In this document: positions 27,147-44,715 of the stretch, piece after piece
Layout: every line of letters begins with the position of its first letter
Numbering within the stretch: the first letter of the stretch is position 1
DNA from: Aphelocoma coerulescens
Lineage: Eukaryota; Chordata; Aves; Passeriformes; Corvidae
Direction: 5' to 3'
DNA: 64,000 nt
NCBI RefSeq assembly: GCF_041296385.1
Contig: NC_091023.1
Coordinates: forward strand, 12,028,924-12,092,923
Made by a program: the position numbers and the translations under genes
Notes under the pieces: generated by a model
What the model was told of the DNA's origin: nothing
Databases searched by the model: none
What the model saw: only the letters and a program-made list of their open reading frames with translations

Positions 27147-27282
27147 GTATGCCATTTCAGTTGCTCGAAAAATTGGTGCTCGTATTTATGCTCTCCCAGA
27201 TGATCTGGTTGAAGTGAAGCCAAAAATGGTGATGACAGTGTTTGCATGTTTGATGGGAAGAGGACTGAACAGAATAAAATAA
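27147..27282 (+). CDS. PLS1: PLS1 exon 16 (CH4 end, stop codon)
   Basis: Acceptor gttttctaag, stop TAA at 27280-27282. It codes residues 586-630, ending with [20 protein letters not shown] and GRGLNRIK, the invariant plastin C-terminus (human has GKGLNRIK). It belongs to CH4 of actin-binding domain 2. Confidence 0.97.
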
Positions 27283-28310
27283 TGAAGACATGTAATATAA
27301 CTTTCTGCCATGTTAAGCACGATGAATGCCTCGCAGTTTACAGACTTCTGAAGCTTACTATGAGAAAAATTGTATGCACAAATACACTCATCAATTATCT
27401 TTTAATAATGTATTTATATTAGTTAATTTTATTCAATTTCATAACACATGAATTATTTATGGATAATACTGTTTCCAGAACATGTTCATTAACAAATTAA
27501 CATCATAGACTTGTATTGCTTGGAAAAGCCCATATAAATCAAGCTTCATTTGTATTAGTTTCCATAGCATTGTAAGAATCTGCATTGTTTTACATATGTT
27601 GTTTCAGGACCAGTTATGAAACACTTTGATTTTTGTGGGTGTTACTTACATGTAGTCATACAAATCTCAAGGTGCATTCCAATCCCGTTGGATTTGACTC
27701 CAAACTGCACAGAATTATCATCCTTGCCTTATTCTTGGAGAGCTTAACTCCTGTTGGAGCCAATAAGGGTCTTGTCATTGACTTCAGTGAGAGCTATTAA
27801 AGGCCTGTGATAATGTCTGGTAACTAATGAATACTGATTAAACTGATGAAACTTTTTTGTGGGAATAATCTTTAAATGTATGTAGTAGTTTTGTTCTGAT
27901 ACTTAGCAGAAGCTTTTACAAACGATGTTGTACGAAAAAACAGCAATAGAAAGCAGAAATCCTGTCATTATTATGTCTGCATATGTGTTAAGTTTTGCAG
28001 TTGGCCTAAACAGCTGTTGGTTGAGTTTTTTTAACCTTTTCATAAAATATTGTATTAAGAAAACAATAAAGAGCTGGCTCGTCCAGTATGGGATTTCACA
28101 TTACTGTACTGCATTTCCTTATAGATGATTCCTTTGATTTTTCTAAAGTGTGTATTGCGTGTGCAGAGTTTTGTGTAGAAAGATCGGTGCATTTTCTGGG
28201 TGAGATGAAGTCCATAATTTTTTCTTAGTAATTTTGAAGTAAGTATTTGTACTCCTTTTTCATCAGCTGTAAATTTTCACTAATCATGCTGGAGCTGGAC
28301 ATTTAATAAA
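27283..28310 (+). other. PLS1: PLS1 3'UTR with candidate poly(A) signals
   Basis: No coding capacity. AATAAA hexamers lie at 28065-28070, 28305-28310 and 28344-28349. The first is a plausible main site; the later two would lengthen the 3'UTR by about 240-280 nt. I could not decide which is used. Confidence 0.6.
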
Positions 28311-28987
28311 ATTGTTACCAAAAGCCAAACAATAAGAAAACTAAATAAAAATGAGATTATTTTTTTAAGTATGAAGCTTCTACTTTCTCTCAGCTCCTGA
28401 AACCAGTCCTAAGTGTGGCAAAACCCGAGAATCCTGATAAGTGAGCAGTTGGACTAAATTTTACATCTTCACTATCTTGCACACAACATAGCAACAGTAA
28501 GGGATGCATCCATCCAGTTTTCATTATGTAGTGGGATAAAGGCGACTGGAGGCAATTAAGTGCTTGGATTTGAATCCATGTGCCTCTGCTTACTGGTTTG
28601 TATTGTTTGCACAAGGTGCTTGATTTACTTGGTTTCTATTCCCGGTTCAAGATGATGACAGAGTTTTGGACAGAATTTGAGTTCTGGAGACAATTCAGTC
28701 CACGTCCTCATTCAAGAGACGTTAAATGGAGGCTTACTTAGTATCTATAAGAATAAATGATCTCTTATTAAATGATATAATCCTGAAGTACTGTATTCAC
28801 CTGCCAGGCATCTGGTAGCTTACTTCATAAAACCCAGTATTTCCTGTTTTATAAACTATTGTTGTAAGTGTCCAGAATTACTTTAACGTTGCTTTGATGA
28901 AACTGAAATGGGTTTTCATAGGCACCCATCTGATGCTGGGGTGAGCAGGGCCGCAGTTACCTGGATACTGGGAGAAAACAGAGTTAA

Positions 28988-29788
<801 letters not shown>

Positions 29789-30731
29789 TAGAGAGCTGCT
29801 GTTAAAATCGGGTCTTATCTAGACATCCCCAGGATAAGCGAGACCAGCATCTTATAATTTGCGCCATTGGTGGCGGATGGGAAGAGATTTTTCTTTCTAA
29901 AATATGCTGCTTGCTTTAAGTCTATATTTAGTTACCTTTGAGTCGAAACGTGGCCTTAAATCAAACTGACCTTAACAGGTCTGAAACGCTGGACTCCGAG
30001 GTATGCTTTTAATGGTGTGCTGCATGGCTCTGCGTGCTTGGGGCATAAGCATGGCTGCAGGAGCTGGAGCTGCGTCCTGCCCCGAGTTTAGGTTAGCTCA
30101 CAACCACAGGGGTACTTCTGCAGTGACATTCGCCAGCGAGCTTGGGAGCTTTGCTCTGGGGCTGTCGGTGGTGGGATGCCTTGCTGTTACATAGCCGGTG
30201 CAGTCTGTCCTGAACATCAGAGGAAGGCACGTATTTCTGACTTTAACTATAAACGTAGGTTCAGAGAACTGAAAGGCTGCATTACAAAAAATGTAACAAA
30301 ACCCACTTGTCTGTATAACAGCTGGTTCAGTACTCTTGCAGGCTCGGTATGTATTTTACTGCATGTAGGAGTATTCTACATATACTTCTGTAAGTATTCT
30401 ACACTAAGGTCTGTCTTGGTCATGGTCTTCTATGTTGCAAAGTAATTTGTTATCCTAAAGACAGTTTTGTAAACCACCCGTGCTTTTGTGTGTGTTTGTT
30501 TTTAGGACTGGAAGTAAAGGGGTGGATTAAAGTACATGTCTGGTGCTTTCCTGAAAAGAGATCTCCTGAAACATCTTTAGTTTTCTCCCTGATGATAGAA
30601 TGCTTATCTACCTTGACTTCTTACATGTCTGATACTCTCAGTGTCTGTTGTCAGCTATGGAGTAGTGTCGTTTGATGCTACCTGGTACTTAAAATGTTCA
30701 CATACTTTTATTGCTTTATAATACGAAGTGA

Positions 30732-30962
<231 letters not shown>

Positions 30963-32144
30963 TAATCTGTCAGAATTTGGACATAAATACAGTCTGCCTT
31001 TTAGGCAGTTCAGTTCTTTTTCCAGTAAATTGGAAAAAGTAATTGTGAAAGTGGTTTCGTCTCACAAGTTGACTTTTCTAGTGGGATTTTATTGGCAAAT
31101 GTATAAGTAACATTTTCTATGGTATTAAAAAGTTTGCATTTTATTTTAAACGTTACTCCTGTTGCTGATACAGTGCATGCATTATCTTCAAGAAAAAAAA
31201 AAGGTATATGGTATGAGTGCCTCATATTAAAAAGTGTAAAATGCAAAAATCCTTTTGGCTGTAGAATATATTAACTTTAAAAATGGTAACACAGAAAAAT
31301 TCATGTTATATTAGTGGATTTTCAGTTGAGGCAAACATGCATTTCTGCAGTGCTTTCTTGTTAAACTTGATCTCTGCTTGATGGCAGGGCACTTTCCTAC
31401 CAACATGACTTCTTTAACTGTATGCAGCATCTCTTCTGCTGCTGGGAGAGGTGAAGCTATGATGGCTTAAATATGTAAGACAGGGGAAAGTAGCATCTTC
31501 TATTACATTGTTTCATATTGGGCAAGAATAAAACCACAAGCTTTTCCCCATCTGAATTAATGGCAGTAATAAAAGCTGTGTCATTTTCTTTTATTTTTTT
31601 AGAGCAAAAATCTGAATTTTTGGAAATGAATCAAAAAGAATAATATAATCTGTAGGGAAAACGAAAAGCTGCTTATCTCAGCTTAATAGAGGTGCAGAAG
31701 TGGTTGGTTACCAGCCAAGAAGGAAAAAGCTTATTTTCCTAGCTGGACCCCACAATTACAAATCCAGGGTTGAAGTATCCTGTATGCCTAAGCTGTGTTA
31801 CACAAACATTTACTTTTAATGTGTCTAATAACCTGGTAGACTGTGTCTTTAAACTTGATTTTTGCAAGTCTTATGCATCATCTTTGCTGGAAAGTAATTT
31901 ACGCAATTGATTCCTCTGCTGTTTGTGCAATGAAACAAATTGTCACTAAATCTTTGTGAACTCCTGCAATGGCAACCTGAATTTGTATCCTGATCATATG
32001 TCTGGTGATAATACAGAACATATCTTAGTACTTTAAAAATGAATTTTAAAAAATATATTAAAAAATGCAGTTTGTCTTGAGTTTGTCTCTTTATGCTGTT
32101 TAAGTTACTGCTGTTTTCACATATGATTTATTTTCTTTCCTTAG

Positions 32145-32312
<168 letters not shown>

Positions 32313-33023
32313 TAAAACAATGTTCTTAAATTCTGCATCTCTAAAGTGACAGAATCTGGACACTAGGGATTATTTTTGTAGCCTCTTTTGTCTTGAAAGA
32401 TTAAATACGTTATTTTGCTTTATCACCTAAAGAATCCAGTGGCTTTATACCTGACAAACACGTGCCTAGTTCAGAAGAGAAAAAAACCTAGTGGTTATAA
32501 ATCTTTTCTAGTAGTCTGTTTGCAGGGTGGTTAGCAGCCTTGAATTATAAAGGGTTTTTTCATGTATTGAAGCTTCATAGATTTTTAGAGCAAATCTATA
32601 AACATCAGACCTTTACCTTGAAATTAATCAGTTGAAACTTACCTTGTCAATGATTAAGCACCAAAGAACTTTTGAAAGCACAAGGTGAGGTAGAGGTAGG
32701 GAAGGAATAAGGTGTTGTGTAACTTTCAGGGTATTTTTTCTCCACTTCAATAGTAAATACAATAATTTTTTTCACGAACTAGACCAGAATAACAGTTTTT
32801 AATATCATATATATGTTGGAAAAATAGACAGTATTTCTATGTAAATTAACCAGAAACATATCTGAATCTGTTACTGTTTTTCAGTATTTATCTGGCAGGT
32901 TTTTACCTGACTGTTGTTACATATTTTTCCTTCTTTTCATATTATGAAACATTGGAAAGTATTTTGAAGGAGAAATTCTTGGTTGAACAGTCAAAAACCC
33001 CCTTACATATAGTAGAACTGTAG

Positions 33024-33263
<240 letters not shown>

Positions 33264-34354
33264 TAAGACTCAGCAGTCATAGGCCATAATGAAAAGATTC
33301 TTAATTCTCAGGTATTGCCTGGGTCAGATTCAGTGTGTTTCCTGTTTCTTTTTAAGGTAAAGTTTGTGAGTGGATTCCTTTAATATATTGTAGCTCCTTT
33401 TGTGAGAGATGGTAGTTCTTGGGGATGGGTTGTGCCTGAAAAGGCTGGTGGGAGGCAGTGGCTTTTTTTCCATTTTGGTTTTATACTTCTAGTCATTGTG
33501 CATAGTCACTAAGTGCCTTTCCTTTCTACCAGTTGTGTCTCAAACACTCTAGCTACCTTTGGCTTGGGGCCATAGGGACTACACAAATAAAATTTTTCTC
33601 AAGTTAGTTAATGCTTGGGGTTTGTGAGCTGGAATGAGGAGGTGGCTAATTCTGTATCCTGTTCCTAAAAGGGTTTATGTGGCATGGATTGATGAATGCA
33701 AACTAAAGACAATTTTTCTCTTTTCTTCTTTGGTATTTTTGAAAGTAGAAAGCTTTTTAATAAAGATTCAAATGAGGAGAGGGATTTAGCAATCTGGGAA
33801 ATATTTTGTGTGGTTAACTTGAGAATGTATTTAAGGGTTAAATAAATTTAATATGCGTGAGGATAAAAAATCACAGAGTTCAAAGATTGTAAGTGTACTG
33901 TAATTACAATACACTATTAATTATTGCATAATTACACCAGTCTGTATCCAAAATACTAAAAAATAAGGGAAGTGAGAGTATTTGAGTTTTTGGTAGTGGG
34001 CTGGTACAGGCCACCTTCTGGTATCCATCCTATACCCCACGCCATTAACTTGAGTATGAGTAAAGATGTCAGGGCATCCCAGGCAGACAAACAATAGAAA
34101 TATTTGAGATAGCAGCTCTTATTTAATCTAGAACTTCTGCTGATGTGCTGATAACAGTGGAAGTAGTGAGGAAAAGAAAAGGGAACCAGTTTGGCTGATT
34201 TTGGATACCTAGGGGTTCTAAATATATAATTAGACAGGACACACTGCATTTGATGTTTGTAGTGTCTGATTTTAACAATCCAAATTGTTTCATCTTTCAG
34301 CTGGCTATTTTAGGCAAACCTTTGGAACAGGTTCTGATTTGAAGTTGCTAATGA

Positions 34355-34528
<174 letters not shown>

Positions 34529-35765
34529 TAGGAATTGAAAACACAAATCAATTTGAATACTTTTATGAAATTACAGGTGTAGAAATACATATGCATTAGA
34601 AAATGTTTATTCCTAATTTTTTGTAAGTGAAGTGTTTAAACTGATAATTAGATGTAATAAGTTTTATAATATAATTTATGCCTCATTACTAGTCATTTTG
34701 ACAGTTAATTACTCTAAATCCTTTTAGGTATAGACATTTCAATGCATGTAGTTGCACCAACAGTTCAAATTTCAGCTCTACTCTGCAAAAACAAACAGAA
34801 ATTATGCTAAATGCTGACTTATTTGGAAATCACACACCTATTAATCATATCAATATCTCATTAGTACTCTGCACTTTTTTTCTGTATCAGGGTAGAAATA
34901 TGCAATACCTTCTTTATACTGACCTGACTCACGTTGAAAGTTGTTTTGGGTTTTGTTTCTTAATTTTGCTCCTTATAATATAAGACTTTGAAGAGGGCGT
35001 GTGTGTATGTATGGTTACATATATATGTGTATATATTTAAAATATGCTTATGTATGTAGAAGACTTCATGCTGAAAATGCTCTATATGATGAACAAATGC
35101 TCAGTATAATTTCATGTTTAAACAATGCAGATTTCTACCATTTTGTAACTTACAGGCATAAAAGCTTTCCAAGAATGTGAAAGCAAGTGTTTCTATACAG
35201 TAAAATTCTACTTTCCTAAACAACATATGAATTTTCTAGATTTTAGCTGCTTATCTTTGTTATTAAGAGTTCATTTTTTGGATTTTTGTGATACAGCTTG
35301 GTATTAAAATGGACTGTGTGCAAGGTGAGATAAGGAAATCGTGTGGTTTCTTTTCATGTGTTTAATATATTAATACATAATATTTAGTGAATAGACTAGT
35401 TTTCAGATGACAGGAATAAAGCAAAACGTCAAACAATTTCCCATCCAGTAGGAAAGTCCAAGTGGTTACTTACCAGTGCCATATTTTGTGACTGCTACAC
35501 TTTCTCATCTCCTGGAAATAACTCTAAGCTTTAACTCTGTGTATGGAAATCATGACATAAGAATTTGTATACTGTAAGTCTGTTTGTCAGATTTTCTCTA
35601 GTGATCTTGCAAACTAAACTGAAGTGTAATTGTCATGTTATGTGGGGAAAACTACTCAGAGTTGTCTTAGGAATGCTTGGACCTTGACATAGGACTTCTG
35701 GGGTGGTTTCTTTTAATTTGTCTTGACATATCACACAATCCCAACCAAAAATGTATCATTCATGA

Positions 35766-36128
<363 letters not shown>

Positions 36129-37337
36129 TAGAAGAGATGTTAATATACAGGGTATCAGTATGTGAAGCAGGGATGCTGCAAGATACTGAGTGTTTCTTCA
36201 GTGTTTATTGTGGAGATGAATGCAGTATTTTCTGTATTGAAGTATAGACTACTGCTTTTTTATGAACAGCTCTGGTAGTGGTAATTATTTATTCCGATTC
36301 TCATTAAATCCTGGCCAAGAGAGGCATGGATCCTTAGGTGCCAGACATGATTTATCATCTTCTCACTGGTCATTAACTGTTCAGCTTTGTCTCAGGCCTT
36401 GCCTGTGCTGTTCAGTAATTAGGTTGGACCTGTGCTGGTACAACTGAATAGCCCCTCTGTTCCAGAATAGCAACACTTTTTATGCCATCAATATGCAACT
36501 TCCTCCATGGAGAAGGTTATTGTCATTTTTGTCCCTTCATAAATTATAGCTCTAGTTTTCTGTGCTGGAAGGCAAATGGGTATTTGTGAGATTCTAGTAC
36601 AAGGATCAAGGACAGAGTGGAAGTTTCCTTTTCATGCAAAATCCGTTTTTAGTTAGCATTTGCAAAAGGAATTATATAATTTTGTCTGTTCTACATGTTT
36701 AGGCTTAAACTGTTTGTGAAACTGTTGAAATACATAGCATTTAAAAGTCATAAGTGTAGTTCTGGACTGCCCTACAACCAGCATTACACATTTCTGGTAC
36801 GCATTCATCAAGCACACTGAAGTATTTTGGTGTTCGTCTGGGTTTGAGCATAGCTTGTTTTTACTGCAGGTCTTGGAAAATAACATCTTTTTTGTGCTGT
36901 ATGAGGAAAGTATCTGCAGAACTTGTTTTAGTCCTGACAAGATTACTGTAGAGACAGTTTTTGTGATGCATTATAAAATGTGGTAACAGCAAGGTTCTTT
37001 TTGTTGGTATTTTTTCAACTAAATGACAAACGATTCTCTAATGAGATACATTCTTTTGTAACTCTGCGGTGTGATGTTATTGATCTGCTAGATTCTAAAT
37101 AATTAAAAATCAAAACTAATTCTTAAACTGAAAACCATTAGAAGTCTAGTGTGTATAATTACATTTAGTTGCTGGCTCTAGAAGGAAATTAAAATAACGG
37201 ATGTTTATGTTCATCGTGGGTCCATAGCAATTAGGTCTCTTACGAGATAATTATTTCAAGTTGATGTTCTTGCCTTTCCCTGTTAAGTGGTAGCTACATA
37301 TAGGTAGAAAATTAATTTTAATGATGTGACTTAGTAA

Positions 37338-37778
<441 letters not shown>

Positions 37779-38852
37779 TAAAATTGCCAGTTAAGTGGTA
37801 CATCAGCAGTAAGTAATATCTCAGTCTTTCATTACCAGTTCTGTAATGCTTGACTGGAGAAGTAGTTAATAATAAAACTTGGACTTGCTGCAGCATTGGC
37901 ACGTGGTTTAAAGATAAAAGTGTATGTTGTGTATGTTTATGTATTCATGCTCCATCTTACTGTAAGAGATTTAAGGTGTGCATTTACCTCATGCTTGTTT
38001 CGAAACACAAAAACAAGTGTTTTTTTCCCATGTTATGGTCTTCCATGTTTTTGTATGTCATGGTCACCGATTATCGTAACTGTACCAGAAAGGCTGCATG
38101 TCACTTCTGGTTGATGCAGCAGAGGGAGCACAATTATAATTTTTGTTGAGTTCTCAAGAACTTTTGGTTGAAAATTCATAAAACCTTTTACCTTGTTTTT
38201 GGTTGTCTGGCATGCAATTTTTTTACATTAAAATTTGCCTTTCTTAATGTAAGGTAATTAGATATGTATCATTTGTATCGTTGGACTTGTAAAAAGCAGT
38301 GATAGAGTGAAAAACAACATAGTTTTTATCTAAGTAATTCTGTGGGTGATTTATTTCATGCTTTAGGGTGAGGGGTTTTTTGTGTAATGGTGGTTCCTTT
38401 CACAATTGAGCTGTATTAAAACTGTTGAGCAGTTCTTGCAGATTTTGGAAATATTTAGTATCCCCCACACAAATACAGGCAGGTCTTAAAAGAAACTTGA
38501 AAACTTCAAATTTTGAGTACAATTCAGATTCCTCCTTTGCTTTGAAATTAAATATTGTAATTTTATAAATTCTTTTGTTCCATCAAGTCTGCTGTAGACA
38601 AAGTATGTCATTAGGTGGTCTTGGTAATTTTAATTAAAGGCTATAGACATATATTTTTTTCTGCATGTAATATTCTAATGTGGATTTCAAGTAGGATTTA
38701 AAAATTATATCTAAGCAATATAGTAATTAAAATCGGGTTATTTTTCACATTACTGATTCTCAAGTTTTTAAATAGTAATTGCATTTATAATTAAATGCTT
38801 ATTTTGTAATGACATTATACTGATTCCATAAAAATATTCTAAGTTGATAAAG

Positions 38853-38879
38853 ATTTAGAAAATTTAGAAAATTTAGAAA
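38853..38879 (+). repeat. 9-bp unit repeated three times
   Basis: The unit atttagaaa occurs three times head to tail in TRPC1 intron 7. No function is implied; this is a recent slippage-type minisatellite seed. Confidence 0.85.
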
Positions 38880-39194
38880 ATGTTCTACAAAATCAACTGG
38901 AATGAAAAGAATCAAGTATCAGGATTCACTTACATTATTATATTCTATAGTCCCATTAAAATACTCCCTAAAAATCATTGTCAGAATGGCCACAGCAGAA
39001 TTTCTAATGTTTCAGGCTAGTAGCAAGTTCTATGTTGTTCTGGATAAACTTTCAAAATCATGAATACAAATGTCTTCCATGCAAAAATGAAACAACAGAA
39101 CTCCACTTCTTGTGTGTGTAAATACCATCTTCTCCATTTCCTTTTACTGATTCTGTAACAAGTTTAGTGTAAAATACATGGTGATCATATGTAA

Positions 39195-39467
<273 letters not shown>

Positions 39468-41442
39468 TGATTTTAGTACATTGCTGCAAAATACGTTAAG
39501 GTGTATTACATGTGGTATGTTAGTAGTAGGGTGTTGTGGTTAAGTGTAAACATTAGTAATAGCCTACAGTGTGGATGCAGTGTAGGCTTTGGGCTTAAAT
39601 GCTCTCTGTGGTATGGGCCATTGAGTTGTCAAGACCTTGGGTCTTGCTGCACCTTGGTCTTCAGAGAATAGTTGATGAGGCAAATAGCAGTTAGAAAACA
39701 CATCAAGACATGTCTAAGTGCTTGGAAACCCCAAACAGAGCTAATGTCTTCCTTGTAAAAACTGGCTGGTCTTCCAAATGGCTTGAGCTTTTTTTAGGGA
39801 AATGCATCTCATCAGATTTGGCATTTGAGCTTGCCTGATTCCATAGGTCAGTACTTTGCAGAAAGCTAATAGTATTCTCTGTGTTTGGATTGCCTGATGC
39901 CTTTTTGTTGCAGAAAGTTTTATTTCGCTTTTGAGTACACATACTCGAATGTCATAAGTGGTGGTGGTGGATTTTTAATTGATTTTTGCTTGGTGGGGCT
40001 TTTTTGATTGGGGTTTTCTTTGGTAGTAAGGATAAAAGCCCTGAGACTATAGAGGAGCCTTGCCTTGTCTCTATAAAAAGCCATCTGGATTTGATTGAAA
40101 ATAGGAGTTTTGAAAACGATCATTGCCATTCTATTGCATGTGTTGTTAACCGCACAGCACATGGCAAACTGCCAGACCAATTGAATGTGTATATTTCAGC
40201 AAAATCCAAGCCAGTGCAGTAGCACCGTTATTGTGTCTTGAAAACTGTGAGTTGACAGCTGTCTGGCAGTTGGGAGGGAAATAAACTGGTTCAGTTCTAC
40301 CCAACTTGGTGTTTGGCTCATTCCCTATCCTAGCATTGATTCAGAGGCTGGTAATCATTTAGAAAGGGAGGCTCCATTTCTTGGAAAAAGACTGGAAAAA
40401 GACTAGAGGGAGAATGCCACATTGGGCTGCCTTCCCAGCCATTTGCTTTGCAACCAGCATGTCTCTAGTATTAGTTCCTTTGCTGAGATAAGAGCTCATT
40501 GTTGCCAATTTAAATTGTTACCTTTTTGAAGATGCATGACTCCTGTCCTATAGACTAGGCATATAATGGGGGTTTTGCTCCTTTTATGTTGCAAAATTTA
40601 TTTTAATAGTTTATAAATTATATAGAAAACCAAGTAAAAATGTTCAGTTTGTATCTTAGGTCCATTGTAGGCACTGAAACTGTAAGAAATAAAGGAAGAG
40701 TCTCTGTAGCAGAATGATTTGTACACATGAAATGCAGTGTATAAAAAAATACTTACCCCTATTTCTTGCCATCTTTGTGCAGCAGACTTTTGGGCAAGTT
40801 ATTATAAAGCAACTGTGAGTTCCTTAGTTTTCGAATGTCCATTTTGAGACAGCAGAAGCTGGTAATGTAAATGCTGAATGTTTCAGCCAAACTGAAAGTT
40901 AGCAATCTGTGGATATTCCCTGAATAAGCTGAATAGTAGTACTTAGTGGATAATACTTCAATCAACGGTTTACTTGTGATTCCCATTCTCTGCAGCCACT
41001 GATAAAATCCGTTGAAGGAACCCCGAGTCATAAGTCTTTCCAAAACTGGTTAAGATCAGCTGTCACCACATTGCAATTGCATGTGTACATTGGTTTTCTT
41101 TGTAGCATTTCAATCTTATTTTTGATTGAGGCCTATTGTAGTAGGCAATGTATGTGTTTATAAAGTGCCTAAGTCCCTGTTTCAATAGACCAGCAAAACA
41201 GAGTAGAAGTGAAAGCAGAACAGAGGAATAAATGGTTTGAACAAGTGAGTGGCAGAGTTAGGTGTTGAACTTAAATTGTCTGATTTCCGGCTCCCTCTGG
41301 AATGGCTTTAAAATTCCTTTGTCTGAAAGAGGTATGACATCTATGAGTGATATATGTTCATTTCATTTATGCTCCTACCTGTTTTGGAAGCAGAAGTGGG
41401 AAGAGGTGTATGGATGAATTTCTGTATTTATAATGTCAGTGA

Positions 41443-41631
<189 letters not shown>

Positions 41632-43999
41632 TGAAAAAGTGTTAAACCTAATTTGCTATCAAGAGTCTTACTGAAAATAGGAAAAGAAAATGTTAAAGAA
41701 AGAAAGTGAAAAGTAGAAGGAAGTGATACTGCATTGAAGTTTGATTTTTTTTTTATTAATCTCTTGTGTAAAACCTACTGATTTAGATGGGAAAAGGTAA
41801 GAAAAAGAGTGAAAGACCTTGTGTAGTTCAGTTAAGGTATTCTTCCATGATAGCTGTACCTATACTGTCTTTTTGTTTTCATCTGTTTTAAGCTTAACAT
41901 ACCACCTAAGTTTTCACAGTTTGAAAAGTGTAAGGATCAGGTTCTTCCTGTAAAGTTTTATGCAAATAATTGCCTTCTTATCTCTAAAGAGATAGATGAA
42001 TGAAGTGTGTAGCAAGGAAGAGTAATCAAGAGCCTTTCTGTTTATGTCTGTGATCTCATTGAAGCTGCACCTTGAGTTGTGCAAATTGCTTTTGTTTGAA
42101 AAATATAAATCTCTCAAGAGTATTGCAATAGTCACCTATTTATTGGCAGTTATAAGAAGGGAGAACAGGTTTCTTCCTACTTGGAATTTGTTGGAGCCTT
42201 CCACTGAGTAGGGATGACAGTAAAACCTCCCACATTTTAATTACCTAATTTTCTGTTATACATTTTAAATGGAAATGTATTTGCACACTTTGAAAAAAAT
42301 TAAAGTCTTGATGTTGCATTAAGCATTAGGGTTGTACAGATTGATTGAACACTGAAGTCACTCCACATTTTAAAGAGATTCACTGTTTAATGTGCATATT
42401 TATTTATGTACTAGATCTTTCACAAGTTTTTTATTAGAAGGCTGTGTTATGAAATTTTCCAAGTAAATAAAAACAGTCAACAGTCACCCCATTCAGAGGC
42501 ACACAGGAGCTTATGTTATTACTGCTGGCCGAAGGCTGGTGCAACAACTCTTACAGTATTTACTGAAAGTAGGTCACAGAGTTCAAATGGTGGTAATCAA
42601 ATATGGCATGGAAACCCAACAGTGGGGGGTGGGGGAAGGCAGCTACCCTGTTCTGTTGGCTCTTAAGAGTTATTTTTAAGCATTCAGTTACTTGACTCAT
42701 TGGTTAATAAAACCTGTTATAATCCAGATTTGTAAATTGGCTGTATGTGGTGCTTTTTATTGTTAACAGAAAGTAGAATAATACTCCCCTAGATTAGATA
42801 ATTAGATTTCAAGTGCTTAGAAATTGTAAATACTTACAGAGGGAAAGTGTAAACCTATGAAGAAAGCAACTGGCATTTGGGATGGGTTATTACACTCTAT
42901 GCCAAACAAAATAGTTTCAGGCAGTTTGCACTTTTTGTGCATTCCTGTTTCATCTACATTGTCTCTCTCTTAGCTGGAACCATGTGTGAATTAAAAAGTT
43001 AATGTTGTTGGGATTTAGGTTGGGGTTTTTTCCTTAAAGGGTTAGATGTGATGAAACAGTTCAATGGGGAGTACAGTCATCCTCTGACCAAACACGCACA
43101 CAGTTGGTGCAGAGCTCTGCCCACAGCTGCAGAGTCTCCATGACCATTACAAACTGTACAAACTCTGAATGTGCTGTGCTGCAGGAGGTACTGGATGATT
43201 TCCAACAGCAAAAGAGGGAGCAGGAATTCATCTCCAGAAAAGCTGTACTTGCAAAACCTGGCAATTGTGTTACAGTTCTGTACTATGATTTGGTACAGAT
43301 TTTGATTCATATAAGACTAGGTTTTCCACACACCGATTTATATAGATTAGATTTACCCAATCCCTTTTTACATATACTTGTGTTCTTTATAATGGTACAC
43401 TGTTCTGAAGAAATTTGTAGGAAGACTAAATTATGTAAACACTTTGTGCTGGGTCTGTGTAAAACGTTGTGCTTATGTCAAAAGCAAATCAAAGTCTTTC
43501 CTTTGGAAAAAAATCACAAGCGTATGTTTAGGTTTTTTTTAAAGGTGCTGTATTTCTAATGTTGCAAAGTTCTGTATAGGATATTTTGAATTAGAAACTT
43601 AATGATCCAGCTTTACTGTCATGCCTTCTATGCTTTGTTCTTCAATTTCTGTGTGCCTACACATGTGTTTATTTGAAATCATATATAAAATGTACAGTGA
43701 ACTAAGTCTGTATTCTGCAGATGGGCTTTAGTATACTGCCTTTTTTTTATTAGTGATAAATTATGATTCCAAATGTTTTGATTAATTCAGTGTTCTTGTA
43801 AGTGTTTTATTAACTTTCTGTGATGGCGTTTTCTGTTCAAATGCGTTTACTGCTTTTGTCTGTTGACCTGTGAGTTCCTTATTACCATTCATATTGCAAA
43901 TAAATAACAAGGTGTACATAATGTTGCTTATGGTTATTTGGAGGATACTGATTTTCCAGGTGATGTTAAAGCTACTTACATTTTCTTTTTAATATCTAG

Positions 44000-44026
44000 A
44001 ATTTTTCTCTGAAGAACAGTACAAGG
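44000..44026 (+). other. Possible 27-nt microexon in TRPC1 intron 9
   Basis: The segment is preceded by a strong pyrimidine tract (ttttctttttaatatctag) and followed by gtatct. It would code nine residues, NFSLKNSTR, and is phase 0 like the flanking exons 9 and 10, so inclusion would keep frame. It would be inserted between GPLQ and ISMG, in the S4-S5 linker region. It contains an NST sequon, though on a cytoplasmic-side segment. I know of no annotated exon here. Confidence 0.2.
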
Positions 44027-44075
44027 GTATCTCCTGACCTTAAGGTCTGTTTGGCATATCAAAATTTAACTTTAA

Positions 44076-44351
<276 letters not shown>

Positions 44352-44475
44352 TGAGTTTGATACCTGTAACATAACTGCATTGTTTTAGCCCTTAATCCCT
44401 AGTAATTAAACAAAACTGGATTTTTTCACTGATCTTGAATTTACATTAAACACTTTTGGTGTTAGGTTTACCTAA

Positions 44476-44715
<240 letters not shown>

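Larger units (their letters stand above)
4454..28310 (+). other. PLS1: PLS1 gene (I-plastin / plastin 1), all coding exons
   Basis: PLS1 encodes the intestinal and inner-ear fimbrin, a monomeric actin-bundling protein of microvilli and stereocilia. Fifteen coding exons join in phase to 1893 nt, giving 630 residues; human PLS1 has 629. Domains in order are EF-hand 1 (loop residues 24-35), EF-hand 2 (loop 64-75), then four calponin-homology domains at roughly 120-236, 265-375, 395-503 and 515-624. CH1-CH2 and CH3-CH4 form the two actin-binding modules. I-plastin is preferred over PLS2 (LCP1) and PLS3 because of the N-terminus MENNITTIPREELEEL and the position next to TRPC1. The gene is intact, with no frameshift or internal stop. 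The promoter is not visible in the window. The right boundary is set by candidate poly(A) signals. Confidence 0.97.
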
